A DNA stretch of 63,156 nucleotides. It comes from an uncultured Porphyromonadaceae bacterium (lineage in GTDB: Bacteria > Bacteroidota > Bacteroidia > Bacteroidales > Muribaculaceae). The notes under the pieces were generated by a model, which saw only the letters and a list, made by a program, of their open reading frames with translations, had not been told where the DNA came from and ran no database searches. Of the stretch, positions 6,485 through 14,896 are shown piece by piece. The stretch spans positions 1 through 63,156 of the forward strand of contig CABTZK010000010.1 of NCBI GenBank assembly GCA_902489275.1, in the 5' to 3' direction. Every line of letters starts with the position of its first letter. Positions within the stretch are counted from its first letter, which is position 1. The translations under genes were made by a program, and so were the position numbers.

Positions 6485-8602
6485 ATGACAATCATGTTGA
6501 AATGGCATTGGAAAATGCTGTTGGCGGTGATGTCGGCGATGACGGCTCGGGAAGTGGCAGCGATGCCCTTGCCGCAGCGTCAAGACACCGCCATGTACAA
6601 GGATTTGCAAGAGGTCGTAGTCACTGGCCAGAAGGCTACCGTGACCAAGAACGCGGTCTCGCAGGTCATCGATGGCAAGGCGCTGAAGCTGGAGCTTGGC
6701 AACAGTTTCGCGGCCGCTGTGGGGCAAGTCAAGGGCTTGAGCATGGTAAAGAGCGGGACGACCATTGCTAAACCCGTCATTCAAGGCATGCACAGCAACC
6801 GCATCCTCATTGTCAACAATGGGGTGCGCCAGCAAGGCCAGCAATGGGGCGATGACCATGCGCCAGAACTCGATTTCAACAGCGGCGGCCGCGTGAGTGT
6901 GGTCAAAGGCGCCGAGTCGGTGCGCTACGGCTCCGAGGCCATGGGCGGCGTCATTCTCCTGGAGAGCAAGGCGCTCCCTTATGGCGAGGAGAGCCTGCAC
7001 GGCAACTTCACCACGCTTGCAGGCAGCAACGGCTGGCGTTATGCCGCCACCGCGAGTTTAGAGGGCGCGCTGCCCTTTTGCCGCGACCTGGCATGGCGCG
7101 TGCAAGGCACGTATGTGAACAGTGGCGACCAGTCGACGGCAAAATATATCCTCAACAACACGGGGATGCGTGAGGCCGATTTCTCGGCCACGTTAGGCTA
7201 CAAGCGAAAGAGAGTCGAGGCCGAGTTGTTCTACAGCCGCTTCTATACCAACATTGGCGTGCTCTATACGGCTCACTTTGGCGATGTGGACTTGCAAAAG
7301 GAGCGCATTGCCATTGGCCAGCCCGTGGAAACCTTCCCCTTTACCCGCCACATCGATTATCCGCACCAGCGGGTGAGGCACCAGCTTGCCCGCGCCCGGC
7401 TCAACTACGCGTTCACGCCCATGAGCAAGCTCACCATGCAGTATGCCTATCAGCTCGATAACCGCGACGAGTTTCACTTGCGCCGCAATTTCCGCTCGTC
7501 GGTACCCTCAGTCAGCCTCACGCTGCGTGCCTTGCAGGCCGATGCCGAGTGGAAGCACTGGTGCTCCCGCCACTTGAATTTTGACTTGGGCATCTCCTAC
7601 AGCCATCTCGACAATAGCAATCTCCCAGGTACCGGTATTGTGCCAGTGATTCCCAATTACACGCTCACCAGCGCCGGGATGTTTCTCACGGCCAAGTATG
7701 CTCGCCCAGCCTGGGGTGTCGAGGGCGGCGTGAGGTTTGATTATGAGAAGAGTGTCGCCTCTGGCATTGACTTGTACAGTAACCGCTACGGCGGTCGTCG
7801 CCATTTCACCAACTTCACTTACAACTTAGGCGGGCACTATGCTCCTGGCAGCCACCTCTCATTGGTGAGCAATGTGGGCATGGCTTTTCGAGCCCCTCAT
7901 GTGCACGAGCTTTACAGCAATGGCCTGGATCATGCCTCGGGCATTTACTTGGTGGGCGACTCCACCCTGCAATCGGAGCGCAGCCTCAAGTGGATTACGT
8001 CGCTCAACGTGGACTTCTCGCCCGTCACGTTCTCGGTCGATGCCTACTTGCAATGGGTTGGCAACTTTATCTACAGTGAGCCCTCGCAACGTTACTTCAC
8101 GGTCATTTCGGGCACTTACCCCATGTTTTTCTACAAGCAGGTGAAAGCGTTTTTCCGTGGCATTGATGCCGAGGCACAATGCAACATGACTCGAAACATC
8201 GGCTATCACGTGACGGGCAGCATGATTTGGGTCAACGAGCGCCACACCAACCGCTACTTGCCCTACATCCCCTCGTTCCGCCTCACGCAGTCGTTGAGCG
8301 TGGGACTGGAGCGCATCCTTGGGCTGAGGCATCCGCACCTCAAGGTCAGCCACAAGTTTGTGGCCAAGCAAAAGCGATTTGACCCCGCTACCGACCTCAT
8401 CCCCTACACGCCGCCGGCTTACCACCTCTTTGGCATCGAGTTAGGTGCGACCCTGGGGTTGCACAAGCTGGGGAAGCTCGATGGCGGAGTCATTGTCGAG
8501 AACCTGCTCAACAAGCAGTACAAGGAGTACACTGACCGTTTCCGCTACTATTCCCATGCGCTCGGGCGCGATGTGCGCCTTGTGGTGGCGTGGACGTTCT
8601 AA
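6485..8602 (+). CDS. TonB-dependent receptor, probably for a metal (zinc/copper) or metal complex
   Basis: About 705 residues from MTIMLKWHWKM at 6485; that start puts a signal peptide (LLAVMSAMTAREVAA) at the N-terminus. The open frame extends upstream to 6284 but reads as non-coding. A TonB-box-like LQEVVVTGQK follows, then the plug with QGMHSNRILIVNNGVRQQGQ, GDDHAPELD and VKGAESVRYGSEAMGGVI. This 'HSNR...DHAPE' plug type is found in ZnuD-like and related receptors. The barrel ends in LVVAWTF with the terminal aromatic residue expected for BAM recognition. About 270 bases separate it from the CPIC gene, and 49 bases from the following His-rich lipoprotein. Substrate identity is inferred from neighbours. 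Confidence 0.85.
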   Translation: MTIMLKWHWKMLLAVMSAMTAREVAAMPLPQRQDTAMYKDLQEVVVTGQKATVTKNAVSQVIDGKALKLELGNSFAAAVGQVKGLSMVKSGTTIAKPVIQGMHSNRILIVNNGVRQQGQQWGDDHAPELDFNSGGRVSVVKGAESVRYGSEAMGGVILLESKALPYGEESLHGNFTTLAGSNGWRYAATASLEGALPFCRDLAWRVQGTYVNSGDQSTAKYILNNTGMREADFSATLGYKRKRVEAELFYSRFYTNIGVLYTAHFGDVDLQKERIAIGQPVETFPFTRHIDYPHQRVRHQLARARLNYAFTPMSKLTMQYAYQLDNRDEFHLRRNFRSSVPSVSLTLRALQADAEWKHWCSRHLNFDLGISYSHLDNSNLPGTGIVPVIPNYTLTSAGMFLTAKYARPAWGVEGGVRFDYEKSVASGIDLYSNRYGGRRHFTNFTYNLGGHYAPGSHLSLVSNVGMAFRAPHVHELYSNGLDHASGIYLVGDSTLQSERSLKWITSLNVDFSPVTFSVDAYLQWVGNFIYSEPSQRYFTVISGTYPMFFYKQVKAFFRGIDAEAQCNMTRNIGYHVTGSMIWVNERHTNRYLPYIPSFRLTQSLSVGLERILGLRHPHLKVSHKFVAKQKRFDPATDLIPYTPPAYHLFGIELGATLGLHKLGKLDGGVIVENLLNKQYKEYTDRFRYYSHALGRDVRLVVAWTF

Positions 8603-8651
8603 ACCATTGTTATACCATTTTTTAATATGTTAAACATAAAAGAGTAAAAAA

Positions 8652-9617
8652 ATGAAAAAGCGTAATTTGAAATTTTTCGCCATCGCATGGATGTGCATGT
8701 TGATTGGCCTGTCATTCACCTCATGTAGTGATGAACCCCAGAGACCGGAGTCAGAAGTTGACCACAAACTCCACGACGACCCCTACACGGCCGTGCTCAC
8801 GCTGGCATCGGGTCACTTCCACGGGCTCTTGTTCCACGAGGATAGCGACCCCGATGGCGCGCAATACCTGAAAACTGAGCAAACCATCACTTTCACCTAT
8901 GTCGAGGGGAAAGGCTGGAGGCCGGCTGAAGGCAGCGACACCATTTTCCGCGTCTTCTCGGGCGACAAGGCTCAGAACATCGTCTCGGCTTACGGCTTGT
9001 GGATTCGCTACTACAACAAGAAGGGTGAGGACATCACCGGGCAATTTGTGGAGAACAACCAGGACCAAATTCACCAGCACTTCTTCACCCCTCGCGACGT
9101 GAAGCCCATCACATTGCTGGGTGCAGTCGCCGCACCCGATGATGCCGACCCCAGCAAAATGTTTGAGTACACCTACATGGACACTACCCCTTGGGACAAG
9201 ACTTTGAAAGACGAGGGGACACAGTGCACGGGCGGCAAGAACCCCGTCGGGCTCAAGGGTTATTTCTCTTTCTTGAAAGACCGCCGCACCATGACCCTGC
9301 GCATCAGGCTCATGCATGCCCGCACCTCTAAATTCCACCATGGCGTGGCGTCGCCTTTCTATGCGCCAACCCCTGGGCAGCTGGCAAGCGACCACTGGGA
9401 TCTTGAAATGGATGTTCCCGTCGTGGTGCTTTGCTCGCGTGGCGAGGAGCAAGAGTGGGAATCGGTTATCGATGACTACAACCAGCTCACCGATGCCGAG
9501 AAGCGGGTAATCGACGCAATTGCCTACGGCTACGGCATCAGCCAGCAAGACGCGCTGGCGGCGTTCAACCTGCGCATCACGGGCGACTACCACTCGGAGG
9601 GCGGCCGCTGGTTCTAA
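8652..9617 (+). CDS. Histidine-rich surface or periplasmic lipoprotein, putative metal binder
   Basis: 321 residues with a lipoprotein signal peptide (SFTSC, Cys25). The N-terminal part carries clustered histidines: DHKLHDD (His38, His41), SGHFHGLLFHED (His55, His57, His62) and later IHQHF and SKFHHG. This spacing is typical of zinc- or copper-binding sites. The C-terminal third (around residues 265-310) is predicted helical and ends in DYHSEGGRWF. It lies 49 bases after the TonB receptor, and the two very likely form an operon with the CPIC protein. A role as metal-capturing partner of the receptor is inferred; no enzyme motif was seen. Confidence 0.7.
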   Translation: MKKRNLKFFAIAWMCMLIGLSFTSCSDEPQRPESEVDHKLHDDPYTAVLTLASGHFHGLLFHEDSDPDGAQYLKTEQTITFTYVEGKGWRPAEGSDTIFRVFSGDKAQNIVSAYGLWIRYYNKKGEDITGQFVENNQDQIHQHFFTPRDVKPITLLGAVAAPDDADPSKMFEYTYMDTTPWDKTLKDEGTQCTGGKNPVGLKGYFSFLKDRRTMTLRIRLMHARTSKFHHGVASPFYAPTPGQLASDHWDLEMDVPVVVLCSRGEEQEWESVIDDYNQLTDAEKRVIDAIAYGYGISQQDALAAFNLRITGDYHSEGGRWF

Positions 9618-9670
9618 CCGCTGGGTCGTGATGCCCCGGCTGGCATCCGTCATGCCGATGAATGTGAATA

Positions 9671-9707
9671 GGGGAGGGTGATGACAACTGTGCCATCGCC
9701 CCCCCTC
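9671..9707 (+). terminator. Hairpin, possible terminator without U-tract
   Basis: GGGGAGGGTGATG (9671-9683) can pair with CATCGCCCCCCCTC (9694-9707) across a ten-base loop, with one G-U pair and a small irregularity. It follows the His-rich lipoprotein gene but has no U-run. Confidence 0.4.
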
Positions 9708-9831
9708 TCACGTTCGCTATAGGGGATGGAAAAACAGCAAGTTCGATGAAGAAATGCAACTTTTGGGGTAAAATGGCGAGACATTGATAAAAAATGATTA
9801 ATTTCGCAGTCTAAAAGTAATCTTGAAAAAC

Positions 9832-11277
9832 ATGGCAGCTTCTATGACAGATCACAGCAAGAAAGCGAGCGAAGTGCCCGTGCGCCAAACGGGCAGCCTG
9901 CAAGAGCGCATGGCACGTGTGAAAACAACGCGTTGGATTCGCTTTGCGGCAGTGTCCATCATCTTCTTGGCTTGGGTGGCATGGTTAGACAACTGGTGGG
10001 TGCTCATCTTTTGGTTTTTGCTCTTCGATATCTATATCACGCATTTCATTCCCTGGAACTGGTGGAAGTTTAGCGACAACAAGGCCGTGAAGAAGGTCAT
10101 GAGCTGGATCGACGCGATTGTTTATGCCCTTGTGCTGGTCTACTTCCTCTTCCTCTTTGTGGGGCAGAATTATCAAATCCCCTCATCGTCGCTTGAGAAA
10201 ACCTTGCTCACGGGCGACTACTTGTGGGTCAACAAAATGGTCTATGGCCCTCGCGTGCCACAGACGCCTCTTCACTTCCCGCTGGCTCAAAACACCTTGT
10301 TGGGCGGAATCAAGAGCTACATCGAGTGGCCGCAATGGAGCTATCATCGCCTGAAAGGCTACCGTCATGTGGAGCGCTACGACATTGTGGTGTTTAACTT
10401 CCCTGCTGGCGACACCGTGAGCACGAAGGTTCCCAATCCCGACTATTACCGGTTGTGCTACGAGGTGGGGCGCGACAATGTGTGGAACAACAAGGCCGAG
10501 TTTGGCGACATCGTGTCGCGGCCTGTCGACCGTCGCGATGCCTACGTGAAGCGCTGCATCGGCTTGCCCGGCGAGACCTTAGCGATAAGAGACGGCGTGG
10601 TCTACATCAATGGAAAGGCTTTGGCTGAGCCTGCTCACATGCAGCGTAACTACGTGGTGCTCACCGACAACATGGGACTTGACCCCGACCTGCTCACCGA
10701 CATGGGCATCAGCCAAGAGGGGCAAACGATGGGCGGAAGCCCAGGGCAGACCCCCGATGGCGGCTGGTGCTACCTGCTGCCGCTCACCAAGGCCATGGTC
10801 AAGACGCTCCAAGCGCAAAGGGGCGTGCGCACCGTGCGCGTGCTGCAAGACAGCGAGACCGACCCCAAGGACAACCTGCACACCTATCCGTTAGGAGTCG
10901 AGAAGCCGTGGACCCACAACAACTACGGGCCGCTGTGGATTCCCAAAAAGGGAGCGCGGTTGAACCTGAACGTGCAGAACTTGCCTTACTACTACCGTTG
11001 CATCCAGGCCTACGAGGGCAATCGGGTGGAGGTGAAAGGCAACGTGATCTTCATCAACGGGCAGCCTGCCACGAGCTACACATTCAAGATGGACTACTAC
11101 TGGATGATGGGCGACAACCGCGACAATTCGAGCGATTCGCGCTACTGGGGCTTTGTGCCCGAGGATCACATCATTGGGCAGCCCATGTTTGTGCTGGTAT
11201 CGTTTAACCAAGACAAGAAATTCCCCGCGAGCATCCGCTGGAATCGCATCTTCAAGGACGCTAATCCCGATAAATGA
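9832..11277 (+). CDS. lepB: Signal peptidase I, long Bacteroidota form
   Basis: It cleaves signal peptides from exported proteins at the outer face of the inner membrane. The 481 residues exceed the 324 of E. coli LepB. Two hydrophobic segments (about residues 40-70 and 90-110) anchor the N-terminus. Box B is QIPSSSLEKTLLTGD, with the nucleophile serine in the SSL triplet (usually SSM); box D is YVKRCIGLPGE with the general-base lysine; box E is GDNRDNSSDSRYWGFVPE. An insertion of roughly 130 residues between boxes D and E accounts for the extra length. ATG 9832 is preferred to the in-frame TTG at 9823. The stop overlaps the next start (ATGA). Confidence 0.93.
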   Translation: MAASMTDHSKKASEVPVRQTGSLQERMARVKTTRWIRFAAVSIIFLAWVAWLDNWWVLIFWFLLFDIYITHFIPWNWWKFSDNKAVKKVMSWIDAIVYALVLVYFLFLFVGQNYQIPSSSLEKTLLTGDYLWVNKMVYGPRVPQTPLHFPLAQNTLLGGIKSYIEWPQWSYHRLKGYRHVERYDIVVFNFPAGDTVSTKVPNPDYYRLCYEVGRDNVWNNKAEFGDIVSRPVDRRDAYVKRCIGLPGETLAIRDGVVYINGKALAEPAHMQRNYVVLTDNMGLDPDLLTDMGISQEGQTMGGSPGQTPDGGWCYLLPLTKAMVKTLQAQRGVRTVRVLQDSETDPKDNLHTYPLGVEKPWTHNNYGPLWIPKKGARLNLNVQNLPYYYRCIQAYEGNRVEVKGNVIFINGQPATSYTFKMDYYWMMGDNRDNSSDSRYWGFVPEDHIIGQPMFVLVSFNQDKKFPASIRWNRIFKDANPDK

Positions 11278-11933
11278 GCACGGCATCCGACCTTGCCAAA
11301 CCCGTCGTGATGGGCAGCATGACGGCAGGCAGCGTGCGTTGCTACGCGGCCATGCTGGCCGCCAAGCGCGTGTACGTCGACGCCGCCGAGCGAAATCTCC
11401 CCCTGCGGCACAGCCACCACCGTTACCTCATCGACGGCCCCAATGGCGTGCAGCGGCTCACGGTGGCGCTTGCGCGACGCACCAACGCGATGCCCGTGGC
11501 GATGCGCGACGTGCTCATCTCGGAGCATGGCGACTGGCGGCGCCGGCACTGGGGAGCGCTGTTCTCGGCCTACGGAAAGACACCCTATTTTGATTACATT
11601 GCCGACGACCTGCAGCCCATTGTCATGGGCTGCCAGTCACGCCTGCTTGACTTCAACAGGCAGCTACAGCGCCTCATCGTCGATTTCCTGGACTTGCCCA
11701 TCGAGGTCATCACGGTCGAGGTTACCGATGCGCTTGCTGCCGAGTGCGTCGACCTGCGTGGCAGGATGGGCGGCAAGCAAGCCGATGCGTTGCCCATCGC
11801 CGATGTGCCCTATCCTCAGCTTTGGGCCGCCCGCCATGGCTTTCAGCCCGGGCTGAGCATCCTGGACCTGCTCATGAACGAGGGCCGCGAGGCGATTTTC
11901 ACCTTGCAAAAGATGCTGATGCGCGGCGGCTGA
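11274..11933 (+). CDS. WbqC-like family protein
   Basis: 219 residues, soluble, overlapping lepB by four bases and so translationally coupled. The sequence resembles the WbqC family: an N-terminal part with the tyrosine/serine-rich start (GSMTAGSVRCYAAMLAA), then HSHHRYLIDGPNGVQRLTVAL, LISEHGDWRRRHWGAL and YGKTPYFDYIADDL. In the family these segments are read as a nucleotide-sugar- or acyl-related fold of undetermined reaction, and members often occur in O-antigen loci. In Bacteroidota a WbqC-like gene commonly follows lepB, as here. The precise biochemical role is unknown. Confidence 0.8.
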   Translation: MSTASDLAKPVVMGSMTAGSVRCYAAMLAAKRVYVDAAERNLPLRHSHHRYLIDGPNGVQRLTVALARRTNAMPVAMRDVLISEHGDWRRRHWGALFSAYGKTPYFDYIADDLQPIVMGCQSRLLDFNRQLQRLIVDFLDLPIEVITVEVTDALAAECVDLRGRMGGKQADALPIADVPYPQLWAARHGFQPGLSILDLLMNEGREAIFTLQKMLMRGG

Positions 11934-11956
11934 AGTGCCGACGCCAGGTAAAAAGG

Positions 11957-11989
11957 CAGGGCGGCGCGCCGCTGTGGCGTGCCGCCCTG
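11957..11989. terminator. GC-rich hairpin between convergent genes
   Basis: CAGGGCGGCGCGCC (11957-11970) pairs with GGCGTGCCGCCCTG (11976-11989) around a five-base loop, with one G-U pair. It separates the plus-strand WbqC-like gene from the minus-strand gene ending at 12049. No U-tract. Confidence 0.65.
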
Positions 11990-12048
11990 TCGATAGCCGC
12001 ACCCCCTGCACGCCCGATTGCGCGTGGGGATAGTGCGTTTTTTCCTTC

Positions 12049-14196
12049 TTAGTACATCATTTTCTTGCGGGTCACGGAGCCGTCGGTCCAGGTGGTCACC
12101 ACGATGTTCATGCCCGGGAAGGGCCGGCTGGAGGTCATGCCCTGCAGGTTCACGTAGTGCACGCCGCGCGCCTCGAGCTGCCCATCGGCAATCTCGCCAA
12201 GCCCCGTGGGGGTGTCGTCGTTAAAAATGGCCGTCACCTTCGCCTCGGCCACGCAGTATTCGTTGGGTAGAAAGTACATGTGCTTACCTTTTCGCACCTC
12301 AATAAGTGGAATTATGTTTGAAAGATAATAGCTTTTTCGCGGCCAGTGTTTGTTGCCTTTGAAGTAAATGCGCACGTAGTAGTCGCAAGATGATGTTTCG
12401 CCGGCGCTCAAGGCACGCTCCAGAAAAATGTCATGTATTGTCACTTCCTTTGGAGGGTTCACTCCCTTGATGCCGCTATAGTCTGTACTCCAGCCAGCGC
12501 CGCTAATGTCGGGAAGGGTGTTGAGCAACACCCCCACGGAGTCTTTGCCGAGAGCGTCGTATCGCCACACCCTTATCATGTAGAGGTTGTTGATATAAGA
12601 CCACTTGCCCAGGCTTGCAAGTGAATCCAGGTAACGGCTGTTATCGTAGGTTGCATCGTGTTGACTGGCCGCGGCGGGATCGAATCCGGGAACAGAGCGC
12701 GGGTTGCTTTCGCGCAAGAGGTCGGGGAGTACAATTCCATTGTTATACATTGCGCTGAGACTGCTGAAGTCCGTGAACATGGAGACATTGATTTTGAGGG
12801 TCACCCCATATCCGCGCCTCTCCCCGGGGCCATAAGGGTTTTTCCAGGTGCGCGTGGACATTTCGGTGCCGGTCACAGCCAGCTTGAGGTCGGGCGTGGT
12901 CCAGTAGATGCGGTTACCCAGGTAGGAGTTCTCCCCGGGTTCCTCGCCGGTCCACTCCGTCACTGTCTTAGAGAAGAACATGGGGCCTGGCTTGTAGGTG
13001 TTATCCCCCGGGGGGTTCATGCAGAACACGGGATCGGGGACATGGGTCTTCAGCGTCACACTGTCGGCGGCCATCTGATTTCCCGGGGCCTGCACCTCTT
13101 CCCACTGGGTATTGCCCTCAGAGTCCGGGCAGCGGGGGGCACACCAGTGGCGCGTCAATGTGTCGCCGTTCCACGTGTTCTGCTGCGCGAAGCCTCCGTA
13201 CTGTCCAAAGCCGTTAAAGAAGTCCTCAAAGCCTTCGCCATCTTTCAACTTCACCTCGTTAGCTTCGGCCTGCCGGGCCGCGTCGGTGCACACGGTATAG
13301 GAGTATTTCATGCGGTTCAGCGCATTCTTGGGGAAATCGGAAACCTGCAGGGGCTCGTAGGCGAGGTTCTTGATATACGAGGCCTCGACGATGTCGATCC
13401 TGTTTTCCGCCAATTCCGATCCCGGGGCGAGATGATCCCGGGGCCCGATGGTGTCCTTTTCAACCTCCTCGAGGGTGTAGGTTTTTTGTTCGCCGCCAAG
13501 GAGGTAGATGCCCGAGTTGATAGTCATGCACTCGCGCGAGGGAGCAGGCATGTATTCAGCTTTTGGATCGGAGATAACGTAACATTTATAATCATCAGAA
13601 TAGTAAATGTCGGCCTGTGCGATGGAGTAGCCCAAATAGTCGTGGTTGCTTCGAAAATAGCCTTTCCCAATCCCCCTGCATCTTGCACGAAGATTTTCAC
13701 GCTCCGGGGCGTAGCGGTCGAGGATAAGCAGCGGGGACGATGCGCTGAAAGTGCCCTGCAGGGTGGTGGGCTTCTCGTCATCGAACGTGTGTACGGTGTC
13801 CTGGTTCTGGTATGCGATGCGGTAACCGTACTCGCTCGTCGCAGGATCTCGGCGGGTCACGAAGAGAAGGGCTATATGATATGAATCACGTTCGCTTGAG
13901 CTGAAGCCCTCTGGCTTATCAGCGAAATCGATGTATTTCTTGTAACCAAAATAGAGCCGGGTGACCGCAAAAGCGAGCGTGTCGCCGGCGTTGGGCAAGG
14001 AGAACAAGGAGTCCAGCGCCGCCGTGGGGGTCACGGCGATGCGGTTCTTGGTGATGTTCAAGTAGTTCTCGACATCGGCCCGGCTGCGGTGAGTGAGCAG
14101 TTCAGTTTTAAAGTAGGACGGCTGCTGTGCCGCCATCGATGTCACGCCCAGGATTGCAACGAGGAGCGTGAGCGCCCATTTCATTTTCTTTCTCAT
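12049..14196 (-). CDS. Secreted protein of unknown function with sorting-like C-terminal tail
   Basis: 715 residues from MRKKMKWALTLLVAILGVTSMAAQQ at 14196, a clear signal peptide; the frame remains open to 14322 but that stretch is not protein-like. I do not recognise the body. It has mixed alpha/beta composition, scattered cysteines (TVCTDAARQ, HWCAPRCPDSEG, VFCMNPPGD) and many Asp/Tyr/Trp residues, as in surface proteins. The final 50 residues (ARGVHYVNLQGM, PGMNIVVTTWTDGSVTRKKMMY) match the pattern of a short type-A-like sorting domain. It is therefore a candidate T9SS cargo protein. It stands alone between the lepB unit and the susC operon, with a probable promoter at 14345. Confidence 0.7.
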   Translation of the reverse strand: MRKKMKWALTLLVAILGVTSMAAQQPSYFKTELLTHRSRADVENYLNITKNRIAVTPTAALDSLFSLPNAGDTLAFAVTRLYFGYKKYIDFADKPEGFSSSERDSYHIALLFVTRRDPATSEYGYRIAYQNQDTVHTFDDEKPTTLQGTFSASSPLLILDRYAPERENLRARCRGIGKGYFRSNHDYLGYSIAQADIYYSDDYKCYVISDPKAEYMPAPSRECMTINSGIYLLGGEQKTYTLEEVEKDTIGPRDHLAPGSELAENRIDIVEASYIKNLAYEPLQVSDFPKNALNRMKYSYTVCTDAARQAEANEVKLKDGEGFEDFFNGFGQYGGFAQQNTWNGDTLTRHWCAPRCPDSEGNTQWEEVQAPGNQMAADSVTLKTHVPDPVFCMNPPGDNTYKPGPMFFSKTVTEWTGEEPGENSYLGNRIYWTTPDLKLAVTGTEMSTRTWKNPYGPGERRGYGVTLKINVSMFTDFSSLSAMYNNGIVLPDLLRESNPRSVPGFDPAAASQHDATYDNSRYLDSLASLGKWSYINNLYMIRVWRYDALGKDSVGVLLNTLPDISGAGWSTDYSGIKGVNPPKEVTIHDIFLERALSAGETSSCDYYVRIYFKGNKHWPRKSYYLSNIIPLIEVRKGKHMYFLPNEYCVAEAKVTAIFNDDTPTGLGEIADGQLEARGVHYVNLQGMTSSRPFPGMNIVVTTWTDGSVTRKKMMY

Positions 14197-14344
14197 AATG
14201 GATTTTATATTATATTGTAAAGTTGATAATTTCTTGTCGAGGCAACGAGGAGATGCGCCTCCGCACGCCTCACGCACGCGAAAGCTGTTGCCTGTCTGCA
14301 CGTTCCCGGAGGAACGCGACACGCCGCTTTCACGTTTTTGCAGA

Positions 14345-14352
14345 CAAAGTTA
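14345..14352 (-). promoter_or_regulatory. -7 element TAACTTTG for the secreted-protein gene
   Basis: Reads TAACTTTG on the minus strand, about 148 bases before the start at 14196, implying a 5' leader of roughly 140 bases. No good -33 element is seen. Confidence 0.5.
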
Positions 14353-14396
14353 CTATTTTTTCCTGATAAATACCTCCCCCTCTCCTTATTTTTAAC

Positions 14397-14896
14397 ATTT
14401 ATTAATCATTGTTACCTTTGTTATGGTTTATGGGAAAAACGTCTCTATTTTAAGCGCACTTTTGTCAACTAAACCCCTTTTTTTATTCAAAATGGCGCAT
14501 TTTTATCCTAAATTGTCAAAAATGATATGTTTTAAAAGTGTCTGTTAAATAAAAAGTGTTAAATTAGCGCTGAAATTAACGTTTTTGATGAAAAATTGTC
14601 ACATTTCATTACATTTTTTGCGCTTGTTTAGGGGATTTAGGTTAAAAAGTAAAGAAAAGTTTGCAGAGGTATGAAAAAATTGTAATTTTGCAACGACCAA
14701 ATAAGACTAATTGATTTTTTCTATGCACTTTTAGTAACAACCTAAAGGTGCAGTTGAGGTGGTAGAAAAAATTTTTTAGTTATCCTTGGGGAGCATTCGT
14801 GCTTTAAAACCTTATGAACTACTATATTGAATCACTGAGAATAACAGCGAGAGAGATATAATTTTTGATGTAATATTAATTTAAATTGTTTTTTGT
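14397..14896. other. AT-rich divergent intergenic region with long susC leader
   Basis: About 500 bases of strongly AT-rich DNA separate the divergent secreted-protein and susC genes. It holds the susC promoter (14660-14690), a second promoter-like TACCTTTG at 14413-14420 on the plus strand, and a leader of roughly 200 bases before the susC start. No ORF, tRNA or recognised riboswitch is seen. Many SusCD operons are regulated by divergent promoters or leaders of this kind. Confidence 0.7.
14660..14690 (+). promoter_or_regulatory. Promoter of the susC-susD operon
   Basis: TTTG (14660-14663), 19 bases, TAATTTTG (14683-14690): a perfect Bacteroidota consensus. Transcription would start near 14696. 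Confidence 0.8.

Noticed and set aside
12658..13884. A 408-codon plus-strand open frame opposite the secreted-protein gene
   Set aside because: Same reason: no recognisable protein pattern, no start signal, antisense to a gene with a signal peptide and sorting tail.
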